In this document: piece by piece, positions 42,021 through 50,971 of the stretch
Layout: the number at the start of each line of letters is the position of its first letter
How positions within the stretch are numbered: position 1 is the first letter of the stretch
NCBI RefSeq assembly: GCF_002939945.1
Contig: NZ_MDEB01000001.1
Span: 186,001 to 250,000 of the forward strand
Source of the DNA: Xanthomonas arboricola pv. populi
GTDB lineage: Bacteria > Pseudomonadota > Gammaproteobacteria > Xanthomonadales > Xanthomonadaceae
DNA length: 64,000 nucleotides
Direction: 5' to 3'
Position numbers and translations under genes: made by a program
The notes under the pieces: model-generated
The model's input: the letters and a program-made list of their open reading frames with translations, nothing else
Told to the model about the DNA's origin: nothing
The model's database searches: none

Positions 42021-43154
42021 TCAGCGGCCTGGGGCCTTGGTGGGGGAATGGGCGGGGGAATCGCTGGGGGAGTGAAGCGAAACAGAACCTGACGCGCTGG
42101 CGCTGCTGGCGCGGATCTTCAATTCGACTGCGGCGGTCAGGCGCTGGGATGCAAGGGTGGGACTGCCGATACGCTGCAACACCAATTGCGCCGCCTGGCG
42201 GCCGCGCGCGCGCGGATCGGCGGCCAGCGTGGTCAGTGCGGGCGTAAACAGCGCGGCTTCGGCGATATCGTCGAAACCGGTCACCGCGAAGTCGCGCCCC
42301 GGCACGATGCCATGCATCGCCAGCGCCGCCATCAGGCCCAACGCGACGCTGTCGTTGTAGCAGACCGCCGCAGTTGCGCCGTCATGTTCGGCGCGATCGA
42401 GCATGCGACCGGCGCACAGCGCCGCATCCTGTCGGTTCGGTGCGGATTCGACGTAATGCGCGGCCAGACCGGCATCGGCCATCGCGCGCGCGTAACCGGC
42501 GCGGCGTTGCCGGCAGGAACTGGATTCGGCATGGCCACCGAAGAACACGATGCGCCGATGGCCTTGCGCGATCAGATGCGCGCAGGCAAGCAATGCGCCC
42601 TGCTCATTGTCCAGTGCCAGCAGATCCCAGCCGGCGCCCTCCACTTCGCGATTGAACAACACCACGTTGTGTTGTCGCCCTAGCACTTGGGTCAGCGCCT
42701 GTGCCTGGCTGCCCTCGGCCGGCGACAGGATGATGCCGGCAGGGGTGTGCTCCATCAGCGAGGTCAGCACCGCCTGCTGCCGCTGCGTCGATTCGCCGGT
42801 ACTGCCGAGCAGGGTCACATAACCCGCCGCGCCCAGCGCTTCGTCCACGCCTGCGGCGAATTCGGCAAAGAACGGGTTGGACAGATCGTTGATGACCAGC
42901 GCGATGCTGGATGAGGTGCGGCAGCGCAGGTTGGCGGCGGCGCGGTTGTAGACGTAGTGCTGACGATCCAGTTCGGCCTCCACCCGCGCGCGCGTGGTGG
43001 CATGCACCAGCGGGCTGCCGCGCAATACCAACGACACCGTCGCGCGCGACACGCCGATGGCGCCGGCGATATCGCGCAAGGTCACCGCACCGCGTCCGCT
43101 GCGGCGCGCGTCGCCGTCCTCCGCAGCGGAGGGCGTCGGTTTGGCACGCGTCAC
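42021..43154 (-). CDS. LacI-family transcriptional regulator of the sugar operon
   Basis: A 377-aa repressor. The N-terminal helix-turn-helix reads VTLRDIAGAIGVSRATVSLVLRG, preceded by about 20 basic residues. The effector domain resembles periplasmic sugar-binding proteins (IALVINDLSNPFFAEFAAGV, DFAVTGFDDIAEAALFTPALT). The last 25 residues are Ser/Pro-rich. GTG 43154 is preferred (AAGG upstream); ATGs at 43190 and 43214 are in frame but lack a Shine-Dalgarno, and the latter lies inside the operator. It is the first gene of the operon, so it represses itself together with transporter, kinase and isomerase. Confidence 0.9.
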   Translation of the reverse strand: MTRAKPTPSAAEDGDARRSGRGAVTLRDIAGAIGVSRATVSLVLRGSPLVHATTRARVEAELDRQHYVYNRAAANLRCRTSSSIALVINDLSNPFFAEFAAGVDEALGAAGYVTLLGSTGESTQRQQAVLTSLMEHTPAGIILSPAEGSQAQALTQVLGRQHNVVLFNREVEGAGWDLLALDNEQGALLACAHLIAQGHRRIVFFGGHAESSSCRQRRAGYARAMADAGLAAHYVESAPNRQDAALCAGRMLDRAEHDGATAAVCYNDSVALGLMAALAMHGIVPGRDFAVTGFDDIAEAALFTPALTTLAADPRARGRQAAQLVLQRIGSPTLASQRLTAAVELKIRASSASASGSVSLHSPSDSPAHSPTKAPGR

Positions 43155-43199
43155 GCTGCCGACCTTGCAATGGAAGAAGTGCGCATGCATCTGGCGTCG

Positions 43200-43215
43200 A
43201 TTGGATCGATCCAAT
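43200..43215 (-). promoter_or_regulatory. LacI-type operator (16-bp perfect palindrome)
   Basis: ATTGGATCGATCCAAT, a perfect palindrome with the central CG of LacI-family sites, 46 bp before the GTG start of the regulator. It is the only such palindrome found near the operon. Confidence 0.75.
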
Positions 43216-43295
43216 TAGGCCTTTTCCACGCACCCAATGCATGCGGCAGTGCAACATAGCCAGCAACCGCGCCGATCCTTACTGCAATCGCCTTC

Positions 43296-44129
43296 TTACT
43301 GGAATGCGATCGACAGGCCGATCCCGCCCTGCCAGTCCGGGCTCTCCGAGGTCAGCCCGCGCAGCACCGAGACATCCAGTTGCATCGCGTGCGGCAACTG
43401 CCAGGCACCACCGGCGCCGGCAACGCGAGAATGCTCGCTGCCGGTGTCGAAGCCCGCTTCTACGTAGCTGCTGAAATGCTCGCCGGAGAAGAACGTGTAG
43501 TTCGGCGAGAAGGTCCAGGTATGCCCGTCGCTGTCGCGTGCGTAGTTCACGTACAGCGCCAGTGCGCGCTCCTGCGCCAGATCCCAGGACGCGGTCACGC
43601 CGAGTTCGCGCGCATAGCCGTCGCTGAAGGCCGGGCTGCCGGTCGGCACGCTGTAGCTGCCGAGCGCGGCCCAATGAAAGCTGTCCGACTGCGACGGCAA
43701 TGCCACCTTCAGGCCGATATGGCTATCGCCTCCGCCACGCACATGCGCACCGCCACCGCGTTGCCAGTTGTAGCTGTCGCTGCCGACCTGCAGTTCTACG
43801 TTCTGGAACAGGCCCAGGCGCAGCACCGTATCGGCGGTGTACTGCGTGATCCGCTGCCCGTCGCTGCGATCGGTGCTCGCATCCGGCAGGCCCTGCTCCC
43901 AGGCGAACGCGCCGGGCTGCAGCACTTCGGCCGCAAACGGAATGCCGGGACGGTCGAACGCGGGGGCATCCTCCGTCTGTGCAGCGGCCTGCTGACTCAC
44001 CCCGCATAACGCAAGCATGACCGCGGCCGTCACCGGGGCGCGCGTCGCCTGCAAACCCGAAGTGCCACGCGCGGTGGATACAAGCGATGCAACAACGCAG
44101 GACTTCAACATTTTCGACAACATGGACAT
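43296..44129 (-). CDS. Probable outer-membrane beta-barrel protein (transporter/MetA-pathway-like)
   Basis: A 277-aa exported protein of unknown role. A long N-terminus with a hydrophobic segment (TAAVMLALCGVSQQAAA) ends in a signal-peptidase site before QTEDAP. The mature part is beta-strand-rich with alternating residues (ADTVLRLGLFQNVELQVGSD, ALYVNYARDS, TWTFSPNYTFFSG, FSSYVEAGFDTGS) and ends in GIGLSIAFQ. This resembles the phenol-degradation MetA-pathway outer-membrane family, or a similar transporter-type barrel. Several in-frame ATGs exist (44141, 44129, 44123), none with a good Shine-Dalgarno, so the start is uncertain. Confidence 0.7.
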   Translation of the reverse strand: MSMLSKMLKSCVVASLVSTARGTSGLQATRAPVTAAVMLALCGVSQQAAAQTEDAPAFDRPGIPFAAEVLQPGAFAWEQGLPDASTDRSDGQRITQYTADTVLRLGLFQNVELQVGSDSYNWQRGGGAHVRGGGDSHIGLKVALPSQSDSFHWAALGSYSVPTGSPAFSDGYARELGVTASWDLAQERALALYVNYARDSDGHTWTFSPNYTFFSGEHFSSYVEAGFDTGSEHSRVAGAGGAWQLPHAMQLDVSVLRGLTSESPDWQGGIGLSIAFQ

Positions 44130-44316
44130 ACGCGGCACCATCGGCAGGAGTGAGCGGCAACGCAGTGGACACCGTGCCCGAATGCGTCGACCAGTAGCGC
44201 GGCGATGGTGCCGCGCACGCCGTGACCGGCCCGTGTATCGCCGGCGGTACGTTTGCTGCATAGCTCAGCCCGAAGGCGCGCAAGTCACGATCCAGGTGCG
44301 CACCACGCAAGGCAGC

Positions 44317-44352
44317 GCACCAAACAACATGGGCACCCATCAGGTGCCCATG
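44317..44352 (-). terminator. Terminator of the gpx-fkp-ugd-slyX-DUF2058 run
   Basis: A perfect 10-bp stem CATGGGCACC/GGTGCCCATG with 5-nt loop, 26 bp past the stop of the DUF2058 gene. On the minus strand it is followed by TTGTTTGG. Confidence 0.8.
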
Positions 44353-44378
44353 ACCAACAAAACCTAGCTCATGCAGGG

Positions 44379-45116
44379 TTACCAGACCAGGTCGTCGGGC
44401 ACCTGATACTGGGGGTCGGCATACGGGTCTTCGCCTGCCGGCGCATTCGGGTCCACCTTCAATGCCACCGATGGCGCGAACACCGCTTCGGCCTCGGCCA
44501 GTACCTCGGCGGCGACCAACAGGTAACGGCCATTGAGCTGCAGCACGCCCAGCTCACCGGCATTGAGCGCCTTGAGCTGATCGGCAGTCACGTAGATACG
44601 CTTGATCTTGCCGCCATACGGGAAATGCCGGGCGATATCCGCATCGGCATGATTCAACCCCTTGTCCTTGAGCAGCTCTTCGAGCTTGGCCTTGGCTTCG
44701 CGACGCAGGCGTGCTTCTTCCTGCTTCAGCCGCTCGGCTTCGATGCGCTCGTCCTTCTCGCGTTGCGCGCGGATCGCATAGGCCTTAGCCAGATCGATGT
44801 CTTCGCGTGTGCGTGCCGGCCTGGGTCCGCGACGCTCGGCAGTGGACTGCTGCGGACGCGGCGATGCCGCCTGCTTGCCATCGTTGCGACGATCGGGCCG
44901 GCCGTCGTTTTTGCGCTCGCCCTTGCCGTCGGTCGCCGCAGCGGCATGCGGCCGCTGCGGTCCCCTGCCCTGGCCGCCCGGCTTGTTGCCGCCGGGCGCA
45001 GGCCTGCCACCGTTGCCATGTTGACGCGCGGCAGGCCGTGCGTCGGGTTTGCGTTCGGGCTTGGGTGCGGACTTGAAGCCCAACCCAAGCAACTGGTCAC
45101 GTAAGGTATCGCTCAT
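44379..45116 (-). CDS. DUF2058 (YaiL-like) protein
   Basis: A 245-aa soluble protein of unknown function. The opening MSDTLRDQLLGLGFKSA and the C-terminal part (GGKIKRIYVTADQLKALNAGEL, RYLLVAAEVLAEAEAVFAP) match the DUF2058/YaiL family. In between is a long low-complexity stretch (about 20-105) rich in Arg, Gly, Pro, Gln and Asn, then a charged coiled-coil-like segment (about 115-160: AQREKDERIEAERLKQEEAR). This middle could bind nucleic acid, but that is only suggested by composition. It lies 18 bp after slyX, last of its operon. Confidence 0.85.
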   Translation of the reverse strand: MSDTLRDQLLGLGFKSAPKPERKPDARPAARQHGNGGRPAPGGNKPGGQGRGPQRPHAAAATDGKGERKNDGRPDRRNDGKQAASPRPQQSTAERRGPRPARTREDIDLAKAYAIRAQREKDERIEAERLKQEEARLRREAKAKLEELLKDKGLNHADADIARHFPYGGKIKRIYVTADQLKALNAGELGVLQLNGRYLLVAAEVLAEAEAVFAPSVALKVDPNAPAGEDPYADPQYQVPDDLVW

Positions 45117-45134
45117 GGCGGTGGCAATCTGCAA

Positions 45135-45371
45135 TCAATAGTGCGGAGGCGGCGGTTCATCCGCAGCGTCGGCAAACAACGTGGAGCGCACCTTGCCCAG
45201 ATCCTCGAGCAGGTGGCGGATCAGTTCGGCATTGCGGGCGCCCGTCAAACGGGCGTCCGCAAGTGCTTCACTCAGTTCATTGAGCGCCTGCTCCTGAAAG
45301 GATAGGCGCGTTTCCAGTTCAACCAACCGCGCGTCCAGTTCCTGGTCGCGCGGCGAGAGGTGCTCATGCAT
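45135..45371 (-). CDS. slyX: SlyX family protein
   Basis: A 78-aa protein of the SlyX family, whose function is unknown. Residues about 8-60 form a coiled coil ([30 protein letters not shown]), and the end is the typical PPPPHY. It overlaps the end of ugd by 8 bp. The size and C-terminal motif make the call firm. Confidence 0.9.
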   Translation of the reverse strand: MHEHLSPRDQELDARLVELETRLSFQEQALNELSEALADARLTGARNAELIRHLLEDLGKVRSTLFADAADEPPPPHY

Positions 45372-46713
45372 GCAACGAACGGCCTCGTCCGATGGCGTAG
45401 TAGGCCAGACCTGCAGCTTCGATTTCCTGCGGGTCGTAAAGGTTGCGGCCGTCGAACACCACGTCGTCCTTCAAGGCCTGCTTGATCTTGCCGAAATCCG
45501 GGCTGCGGAACTGCTTCCACTCGGTGACCACGACCAAGGCGTCGGCGCCTTCCAGTGCGGCAAATGCCTCGTCGCAGAAGGTCAGGTCGTCGCGCTCGCC
45601 GAAGATGCGCTTGGCTTCATGAGTCGCTTCCGGGTCGTAGGCACGCACGGTGGCACCGGCTTCCCACAACTGCTCCATCAAACGGCGGCTGGACGCGGCA
45701 CGCATGTCGTCGGTATTGGGCTTGAACGCCAGGCCCCACACCGCGAAGGTCTTGCCGGCAATGCTGCCGGTGCCCTTGGCGCCGTAATGGCGCTGCACCA
45801 GTTCGAACAGGTGCCCCTTCTGCGCATTGTTGACGCTTTCCACCGCGTTGAGCAGGGTCGGCTCCATGCCGTACTGCTCGGCGGTCTTGGCCAATGCCTG
45901 CACATCCTTCGGGAAGCACGAGCCGCCATAACCGGCGCCGGGGTAGATGAAGTGCCAGCCGATGCGCGGATCCGAACCGATCCCGTTACGCACGTGCTCG
46001 ACGTCCGCACCGACACGCTCGGCGATATTGGCGATCTCGTTCATGAAACTGATCTTGGTCGCCAGCATCGCGTTGGCCGCGTACTTGGTCAGCTCGGCCG
46101 AACGCACGTCCATCTCCACGATGCGGTCGCGGTTGCGGTTGAACGGCGCATACAGACGACGCATGCGTGCGATGGCGGCCGGCTTCTTGGCGCCGATCAC
46201 GATGCGATCCGGACGCATGCAGTCGGCCACGGCGTCGCCTTCCTTGAGGAACTCGGGGTTGGAGACCACATCGAACTCATGGTCCACGCCACGTGCGTCC
46301 AGCTCTTCCTGGATCGCGGCGCGCACCTTGTCGGCGGTGCCGACCGGCACGGTGGACTTGTTGACGACCACCGACGGGCCATCGATATGGCGACCGACGG
46401 TACGCGCAACCGCCAGCACGTACTGCAGGTCGGCACTGCCATCCTCGTCCGGCGGCGTGCCCACGGCGATGAAGGTGATTTCGCCGTGCGCAATCGCCTC
46501 GGCCGCATCGGTGGTGAAGCGCAACCGGCCGGAGGCGTGGTTGGCTTTCACCATCGGCTCCAGGCCGGGTTCATAGATGGGAATCACCCCACGATTGAGA
46601 CCATCAACTTTCGCCTGGTCGATATCCACGCAGATAACGTGATGACCTACTTCCGCCAGACAGGTACCGGTGACAAGACCAACATAGCCGGTACCAAAGA
46701 TCGCAACTCGCAT
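45364..46713 (-). CDS. ugd: UDP-glucose 6-dehydrogenase
   Basis: Oxidises UDP-glucose to UDP-glucuronate with NAD, supplying exopolysaccharide (in Xanthomonas, xanthan contains glucuronate) and other glycans; 449 aa. The N-terminal Rossmann fold begins [20 protein letters not shown]. The catalytic Cys is in [17 protein letters not shown] near residue 261. The C-terminal domain has [15 protein letters not shown] and [18 protein letters not shown] lies upstream of the ATG at 46713. It follows the FKBP gene by 24 bp and overlaps slyX. Confidence 0.96.
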   Translation of the reverse strand: MRVAIFGTGYVGLVTGTCLAEVGHHVICVDIDQAKVDGLNRGVIPIYEPGLEPMVKANHASGRLRFTTDAAEAIAHGEITFIAVGTPPDEDGSADLQYVLAVARTVGRHIDGPSVVVNKSTVPVGTADKVRAAIQEELDARGVDHEFDVVSNPEFLKEGDAVADCMRPDRIVIGAKKPAAIARMRRLYAPFNRNRDRIVEMDVRSAELTKYAANAMLATKISFMNEIANIAERVGADVEHVRNGIGSDPRIGWHFIYPGAGYGGSCFPKDVQALAKTAEQYGMEPTLLNAVESVNNAQKGHLFELVQRHYGAKGTGSIAGKTFAVWGLAFKPNTDDMRAASSRRLMEQLWEAGATVRAYDPEATHEAKRIFGERDDLTFCDEAFAALEGADALVVVTEWKQFRSPDFGKIKQALKDDVVFDGRNLYDPQEIEAAGLAYYAIGRGRSLHA

Positions 46714-46737
46714 GGGTGGGGGTACTCCTGTGGGGGA

Positions 46738-47709
46738 TCAGGGAAGGATACCCATCAGTTCGACATCGAACGTCAACGTTGCGTCTGGTCCGATCGGCCC
46801 CCCCTGCGTGCCGTTCGGGCCATAGGCCAAGTTGGATGGAATCCAGAAACGGTATTTCGAACCGACCGGCATCAACGCGACGCCCTCGGTCCAACCTGCA
46901 ATGACTTGATTCAGACCGAACTCGGCCGGCTGGCCGCGCTGGTAGGAGCTGTCGAACACCTGCCCGTTGAGCAGCTTGCCTTCGTAGTTCACGCGCACCG
47001 TGTTGGTGGGCATCGGACGCTCGCCGCTGCCCTGGCGCAGCACCATGTACTGCAGGCCCGACGCGGTGGTGATCACGCCCTTTTCGGTCTTGTTCTTGGC
47101 CAGGAAGGCATTGCCTTCCTCGCGGTTCTTGGCACCGGCAGCGCCCTGCTTGGCAGAAGCGAACGCCTGCATGGTGGCAGTGGCTTCCTGCTGGGTCAGA
47201 CGCGTGGTGCCCTTGGCGAACACGGTCCGCACCGCTTCCATCAGGATCGACAGGTCGATCTCGTCCTTGATGCCTGCCAGCGACGGACCGACCGCGCGAT
47301 CGCCCAGCATCAGGCCGACATTTTCCTTGGACGGCGCGGCCGGCGCGCTACCCGGCGCCATGCCCGGGACCTGCTGACCGTTACGCGCCGCCAGCGCCGT
47401 GCGCAATGCGGTGTCGGTGGCCTGGGTCTGCTCGTCGGACAACAGCGGCTTGCCGCCCTTGAATGCATTCTCGATGGCGCGTTGCAGTGCGCTCACATCG
47501 ATGTCCTGGGCAATCGGCTCGAACGAACGTGCCACATCCATACCGATGGCGTAGCTGACGTTGTCGCGCGTGCTCTTCTCAGACGATGCATTCAAAACTG
47601 GCTTCTCCTTGGTGGCCGCTGCGGCCGGTTGCTGCGACATGGCCGGCATCGATGCCGACAGCGCCACCATCAGTAGCGACGCCGCCGCGCCGCGCTTTCC
47701 CATCTTCAT
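46738..47709 (-). CDS. FKBP-type peptidyl-prolyl cis-trans isomerase with two N-terminal domains
   Basis: A 323-aa exported prolyl isomerase of the FkpA/Mip kind. After the signal peptide come two copies of the helical FKBP N-terminal (dimerisation) domain: SYAIGMDVARSFEPIAQDID ... AIENAFKG (about 48-110) and GLMLGDRAVGPSLAGIKDEI ... AVRTVFAKG (about 130-190). The C-terminal FKBP domain (about 215-322) is intact: NYEGKLLNGQVFDSSYQRG, PAEFGLNQVIAGWTEGVALM and LAYGPNGTQGG. Most relatives have one N-terminal domain. The ATG 47709 (MKMGKRG) is chosen. Confidence 0.9.
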   Translation of the reverse strand: MKMGKRGAAASLLMVALSASMPAMSQQPAAAATKEKPVLNASSEKSTRDNVSYAIGMDVARSFEPIAQDIDVSALQRAIENAFKGGKPLLSDEQTQATDTALRTALAARNGQQVPGMAPGSAPAAPSKENVGLMLGDRAVGPSLAGIKDEIDLSILMEAVRTVFAKGTTRLTQQEATATMQAFASAKQGAAGAKNREEGNAFLAKNKTEKGVITTASGLQYMVLRQGSGERPMPTNTVRVNYEGKLLNGQVFDSSYQRGQPAEFGLNQVIAGWTEGVALMPVGSKYRFWIPSNLAYGPNGTQGGPIGPDATLTFDVELMGILP

Positions 47710-47799
47710 TCGATGCACTTCCCGAAAGTGAAAAGACACGCCGACGCCGGCGCTGAATGCGCATTGTCGCATGTGCGCGTGGCCTTGCGAGCGCCGCGC

Positions 47800-48357
47800 T
47801 CAGCGCGACGGCGCGTTGAGCGCGCGTTCGATTGCCGCCAGCACGCTCGGATCGTCCGGTTTGATCTTGCTGGGGAACTGTGCCACCACGCGTCCATCGC
47901 GACCAATCAGATACTTGTGGAAGTTCCAGCCCGGCGCCACGCCCGTGGCCTGCGTCAAACGCTGGTACAGCGGCGTGGCCTGCGTACCCAGCACATGCAC
48001 CTTCTCAAACATCGGGAACTTGACGCCATAGGTCAGCGTGCAGAATTCCTGGATCTGCTTCTCAGATCCGGGTTCCTGCCCCTGAAAATCGTTGGACGGA
48101 AAACCCAGCACCGAAAAACCGCGACTGCCGAAACGCTGGTTCAGCGCCTCCAGCCCTTCGTACTGGGGCGTGTAGCCGCACTTGCTGGCGGTATTGACCA
48201 CCATCAGAACCTTGCCACCGTAGGTACGGTTCAGGTTGATCGGCGCCTTGCCGGCCAGTGGCCGGTAGTCTAGATCCAGCACCGGCGCGCCGGCGGCCAG
48301 CGCCGAGGCGGAGAAAAAGCCAGCGAATACAACCATCAGCAGACGCTTGAGCAACAT
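47800..48357 (-). CDS. Glutathione peroxidase family protein, exported
   Basis: A 185-aa thiol peroxidase of the glutathione peroxidase fold that reduces hydroperoxides. A signal peptide (MLLKRLLMVVFAGFFSASAL) puts it in the periplasm. The catalytic Cys is in VNTASKCGYTPQYEGLEAL (near residue 60, Cys rather than selenocysteine), with FPSNDFQGQEPG carrying the catalytic Gln and WNFHKYLI carrying the Trp/Asn. Such Cys enzymes often use thioredoxin rather than glutathione. AGGGA lies 8 nt before the ATG at 48357. It lies 90 bp before the FKBP gene on the same strand. Confidence 0.9.
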   Translation of the reverse strand: MLLKRLLMVVFAGFFSASALAAGAPVLDLDYRPLAGKAPINLNRTYGGKVLMVVNTASKCGYTPQYEGLEALNQRFGSRGFSVLGFPSNDFQGQEPGSEKQIQEFCTLTYGVKFPMFEKVHVLGTQATPLYQRLTQATGVAPGWNFHKYLIGRDGRVVAQFPSKIKPDDPSVLAAIERALNAPSR

Positions 48358-48427
48358 GAGCGATCCCTTTCGATAGGTTCGGGCCACCCGCCGATGCGGG
48401 GTGCCATCAGTTGGGTATGACAGGCAG

Positions 48428-48467
48428 TTGACTGCCCGCGTGTCGGTGTTATAGTTGAATACAACAC
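48428..48467 (+). promoter_or_regulatory. Promoter and GntR/YtrA-type operator of the ABC export operon
   Basis: TTGACT (48428-48433), 16-bp spacer, TATAGT (48450-48455). Over the -10 lies GTGTT (48446-48450) ... AACAC (48463-48467), an inverted repeat of the kind bound by YtrA-subfamily GntR repressors. The first gene starts 25 bp later. Confidence 0.75.
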
Positions 48468-48492
48468 CAGTCATCCAACGCAGGGGGAAAGC

Positions 48493-48741
48493 ATGAACAG
48501 CACACGCTTCACGCGACCAGCTCCATTGCTGCTGTTCGGCAGCGCCCTGTTCGCCATTGGTTGCCTGGGAGCCGCCTCCAGTCAGGTCACGGAGTCCGGC
48601 GCCGATTATGGCGTGTCGGAGGCGGTTACGGAAAACGCGACAACTCCCCCCGAGGCACGCACCCGGCCCAGCCGGCATCTGCGCGCTTCGCTGTCGATGC
48701 CCTATTTCTCCTTCGCGCAGGTCCTGCGCCCACGGAGCTGA
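48493..48741 (+). CDS. Small exported or membrane-anchored protein heading the GntR/ABC operon (82 aa)
   Basis: Not recognised. GGGGGAAAGC right before the ATG is a strong ribosome binding site, and the gene is placed between the operon promoter and the regulator, with only 2 bp before the gntR start. The N-terminus has a hydrophobic segment (APLLLFGSALFAIGCLGAASS) that ends in GCLG, possibly a lipobox. The rest is Thr/Glu/Arg-rich and polar, with PSRHLRASLSMPYFSFAQVL at the end. Its setting suggests a small envelope protein or leader made together with the exporter. Confidence 0.6.
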   Translation: MNSTRFTRPAPLLLFGSALFAIGCLGAASSQVTESGADYGVSEAVTENATTPPEARTRPSRHLRASLSMPYFSFAQVLRPRS

Positions 48742-48743
48742 CC

Positions 48744-49106
48744 ATGAACGACATCCAATGGAGCGACGGCGCTCCCATCTACCGCCAACTCAAGGAACGG
48801 GTGATTGCCATGATGCTCGATGGAATCCTCAAGCCTGGCGACGCCCTGCCCTCGGTACGGCAGGTGGCGGCCGACTACCAACTCAACCCCATCACCGTCT
48901 CGCGTGCCTATCAGGAACTGGCCGACGAGAACCTGGTGGAGAAACGCCGCGGCCTGGGCATGTTCATGACCCCGGAAGCCGCGCAGAAATTGCGCGGCAG
49001 CGAACGCGAGCGTTTCCTGAATGAAGAATGGCCCGCGGTGCTGGAACGCATCCAGCGCCTGGGACTGTCCATCGACGATCTGTTGCCACAGGGAAAAACA
49101 CCATGA
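48744..49106 (+). CDS. GntR family transcriptional regulator (YtrA subfamily)
   Basis: A 120-aa regulator with a GntR winged helix (APIYRQLKERVIAMMLDGIL, KPGDALPSVRQVAADYQLNP, ITVSRAYQELADENLVEKRR) and a very short C-terminal extension instead of a ligand domain. That form is the YtrA subfamily, which usually represses a neighbouring ABC transporter operon. GGAG precedes the ATG at 48744. The stop overlaps the ATPase start by 4 nt. The probable binding site is the GTGTT...AACAC repeat over the operon promoter. Confidence 0.92.
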   Translation: MNDIQWSDGAPIYRQLKERVIAMMLDGILKPGDALPSVRQVAADYQLNPITVSRAYQELADENLVEKRRGLGMFMTPEAAQKLRGSERERFLNEEWPAVLERIQRLGLSIDDLLPQGKTP

Positions 49107-49978
49107 CCGCCGTCTCCTCCGACCATGTGGTCGACGCACGTGGCCTGCGCAAGGCCTACAAGCATCGGCTCGCGCTGGACAACACCAGCTTCACCATCGC
49201 TGCCGGGCGCATCGTCGGCCTGATCGGCCCCAATGGCGCCGGCAAGACCACCGCGCTCAAGGCGGTGCTGGGGCTGACCGATTTCGACGGCGAGCTGAGC
49301 GTGCTCGGCATGGATCCGCGCAGCCAGCGCAACGCGCTGATGAACCAGGTCTGCTTCATCGCCGACGTGGCGGTGCTGCCGCGCTGGCTGCGGGTTGGCG
49401 AGGCGATCGACTTCGTCGCCGGCGTGCATCCGCGCTTCGATCGCGCCAAGTGCGAGCGTTTCCTGGCCAATACGCAGCTCAACCGCAAATCGCGGGTGCG
49501 CGAACTGTCCAAGGGCATGATCGTGCAGCTGCATCTGGCGCTGGTGATGGCCATCGACGCGCGCATCCTGGTGCTGGACGAGCCGACCCTGGGCCTGGAC
49601 ATCCTGTATCGCAAGCAGTTCTACCAGCGCCTGCTGGAGGATTACTTCGACGAGCAGAAGACCATCATCGTCACCACCCATCAGGTCGAGGAGATCGAAC
49701 ACATCCTCACCGATGTGATGTTCATCCGCGACGGCCGCATCGTGCTGACCGCCGACATGGAAAACGTGGCCGAGCGTTACACCGAAGTGCTGGTGGATGC
49801 CGAGCATCTCGACGCCGCCAGAGGCCTGACGCCGATCGACGAGCGCAGCCTGCCGTTCGGCAAGACCGTGATGCTGTTCGATGGCGTGCCGAAAGCGCAG
49901 CTCGCCCGTTTTGGCGAAACCCGCAATCCCGGCCTTGCCGACCTGTTCGTTGCGGTCATGAAGGGGACCTACGCATGA
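49103..49978 (+). CDS. ABC transporter ATP-binding protein
   Basis: A 291-aa ATPase of an exporter-type ABC transporter. Walker A GPNGAGKTTALKAVLG (near residue 41), Walker B ILVLDEPTLGLD and the H-loop VTTHQVEEIEHIL are present; the signature is a slightly diverged RELSKGMIVQLHLALV rather than LSGGQ. The C-terminal 75 residues, after the ABC core, resemble the extensions of other YtrB/CcmA-like subunits. It overlaps gntR and the permease by 4 nt on either side, so all three are coupled. The cargo is unknown. Confidence 0.92.
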   Translation: MTAVSSDHVVDARGLRKAYKHRLALDNTSFTIAAGRIVGLIGPNGAGKTTALKAVLGLTDFDGELSVLGMDPRSQRNALMNQVCFIADVAVLPRWLRVGEAIDFVAGVHPRFDRAKCERFLANTQLNRKSRVRELSKGMIVQLHLALVMAIDARILVLDEPTLGLDILYRKQFYQRLLEDYFDEQKTIIVTTHQVEEIEHILTDVMFIRDGRIVLTADMENVAERYTEVLVDAEHLDAARGLTPIDERSLPFGKTVMLFDGVPKAQLARFGETRNPGLADLFVAVMKGTYA

Positions 49979-50961
49979 ATGCACTCACCCACCAAGCTTC
50001 TCCCGCACGCACGTTCGGCTGGCTGCTCAAGCGCGAGTACTGGGAACACCGCGGCGGTTTCGTCTGGGCGCAGATCATCACCGGCGGCATCGCGGTGTTC
50101 TTCGCGCTGCTGGGTGCGGTGATCGGCGCGATCAGCGCGCGCCGCAACATGATCGGCGACAGCATCACGATGGACGATCTGGCCGAGTACACGCGCACGC
50201 TGGGCCAGGTCGGCGACGGCCTGCTGCTGGGCGGCATCGGGATCGCCTCGGTGGTTCTGGCGTTCGTGGTGTTCTTCTATTCGCTGGGCAGCCTGTACGA
50301 CGACCGCCGCGACCGCAGCGTGCTGTTCTGGAAGTCGCTGCCGGTGTCCGATGTGCAGACGGTGCTGTCCAAGGCGGCCTGGGCGTTGTTGCTGGCGCCG
50401 CTGATCGCCATCGTGATCGGCGTGCTGGTCGGCCTGGCACTGTGGCTGATCGCCATCGTGGGCGCCTCGATCGCCGGCGTCCCCAGCCCCTGGGCACTGG
50501 CGACCCATTCGCACCCCTTCTCGTTGTTGTGGCTGCTGCTGAAGACCGTGCCGATGAGCTTGCTGTGGGCGTTGCCGACCGTGGGTTGGCTGATGTTCTG
50601 CTCGGCCTGGGCCACCAGCAAGCCGTTCCTGTGGGCGGTGCTGTTCCCGCTGCTGGCCTGCGTGATGCTGAGCATCCTCTCGGCGATGCCGGGTATCTCG
50701 CTGCCGATCGGCTGGATCTGGTACATCGTCGGCTACCGTGGCCTGCTCAGCGCCCTACCCGGCACCTGGTCGCCGCGTGCGGTCAGCGGCAACCTCGACA
50801 GCAGCGCGATGCAGAACCCCAGCGATCTGGTGCAGTGGGCGCTGCAGCACACCGACAGCGCACTGGTCTATGGCAATCCGGACATCTGGATCGGCGCCGC
50901 CATCGGCGTGGTGCTGATCGCCGCCTCCATCTACCTGCGCCGTCGGCGCTCCGAAGCCTGA
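49975..50961 (+). CDS. ABC transporter permease
   Basis: A 328-aa inner-membrane protein with about six hydrophobic segments (for example IITGGIAVFFALLGAVIGAI, LLLGGIGIASVVLAFVVFFY, LLLAPLIAIVIGVLVGLALW, WLLLKTVPMSLLWALP). The opening GWLLKREYWEHRGGFVWAQI and the DDRRDRSVLFWKSLPVSDVQTVLSK-type loop (near residue 107) are typical of ABC-2 permeases next to YtrA-controlled ATPases. A larger exterior loop with NLDSSAMQNPSDL lies before the last segment. The start overlaps the ATPase stop by 4 nt. Confidence 0.9.
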   Translation: MNALTHQASPARTFGWLLKREYWEHRGGFVWAQIITGGIAVFFALLGAVIGAISARRNMIGDSITMDDLAEYTRTLGQVGDGLLLGGIGIASVVLAFVVFFYSLGSLYDDRRDRSVLFWKSLPVSDVQTVLSKAAWALLLAPLIAIVIGVLVGLALWLIAIVGASIAGVPSPWALATHSHPFSLLWLLLKTVPMSLLWALPTVGWLMFCSAWATSKPFLWAVLFPLLACVMLSILSAMPGISLPIGWIWYIVGYRGLLSALPGTWSPRAVSGNLDSSAMQNPSDLVQWALQHTDSALVYGNPDIWIGAAIGVVLIAASIYLRRRRSEA

Positions 50962-50971
50962 AGGACACACC

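Noticed and set aside
43155..43214. Longer LacI protein starting at the ATG at 43214
   Set aside because: That ATG lies inside the operator palindrome and has no Shine-Dalgarno; the GTG at 43154 has one and leaves a normal LacI N-terminus.
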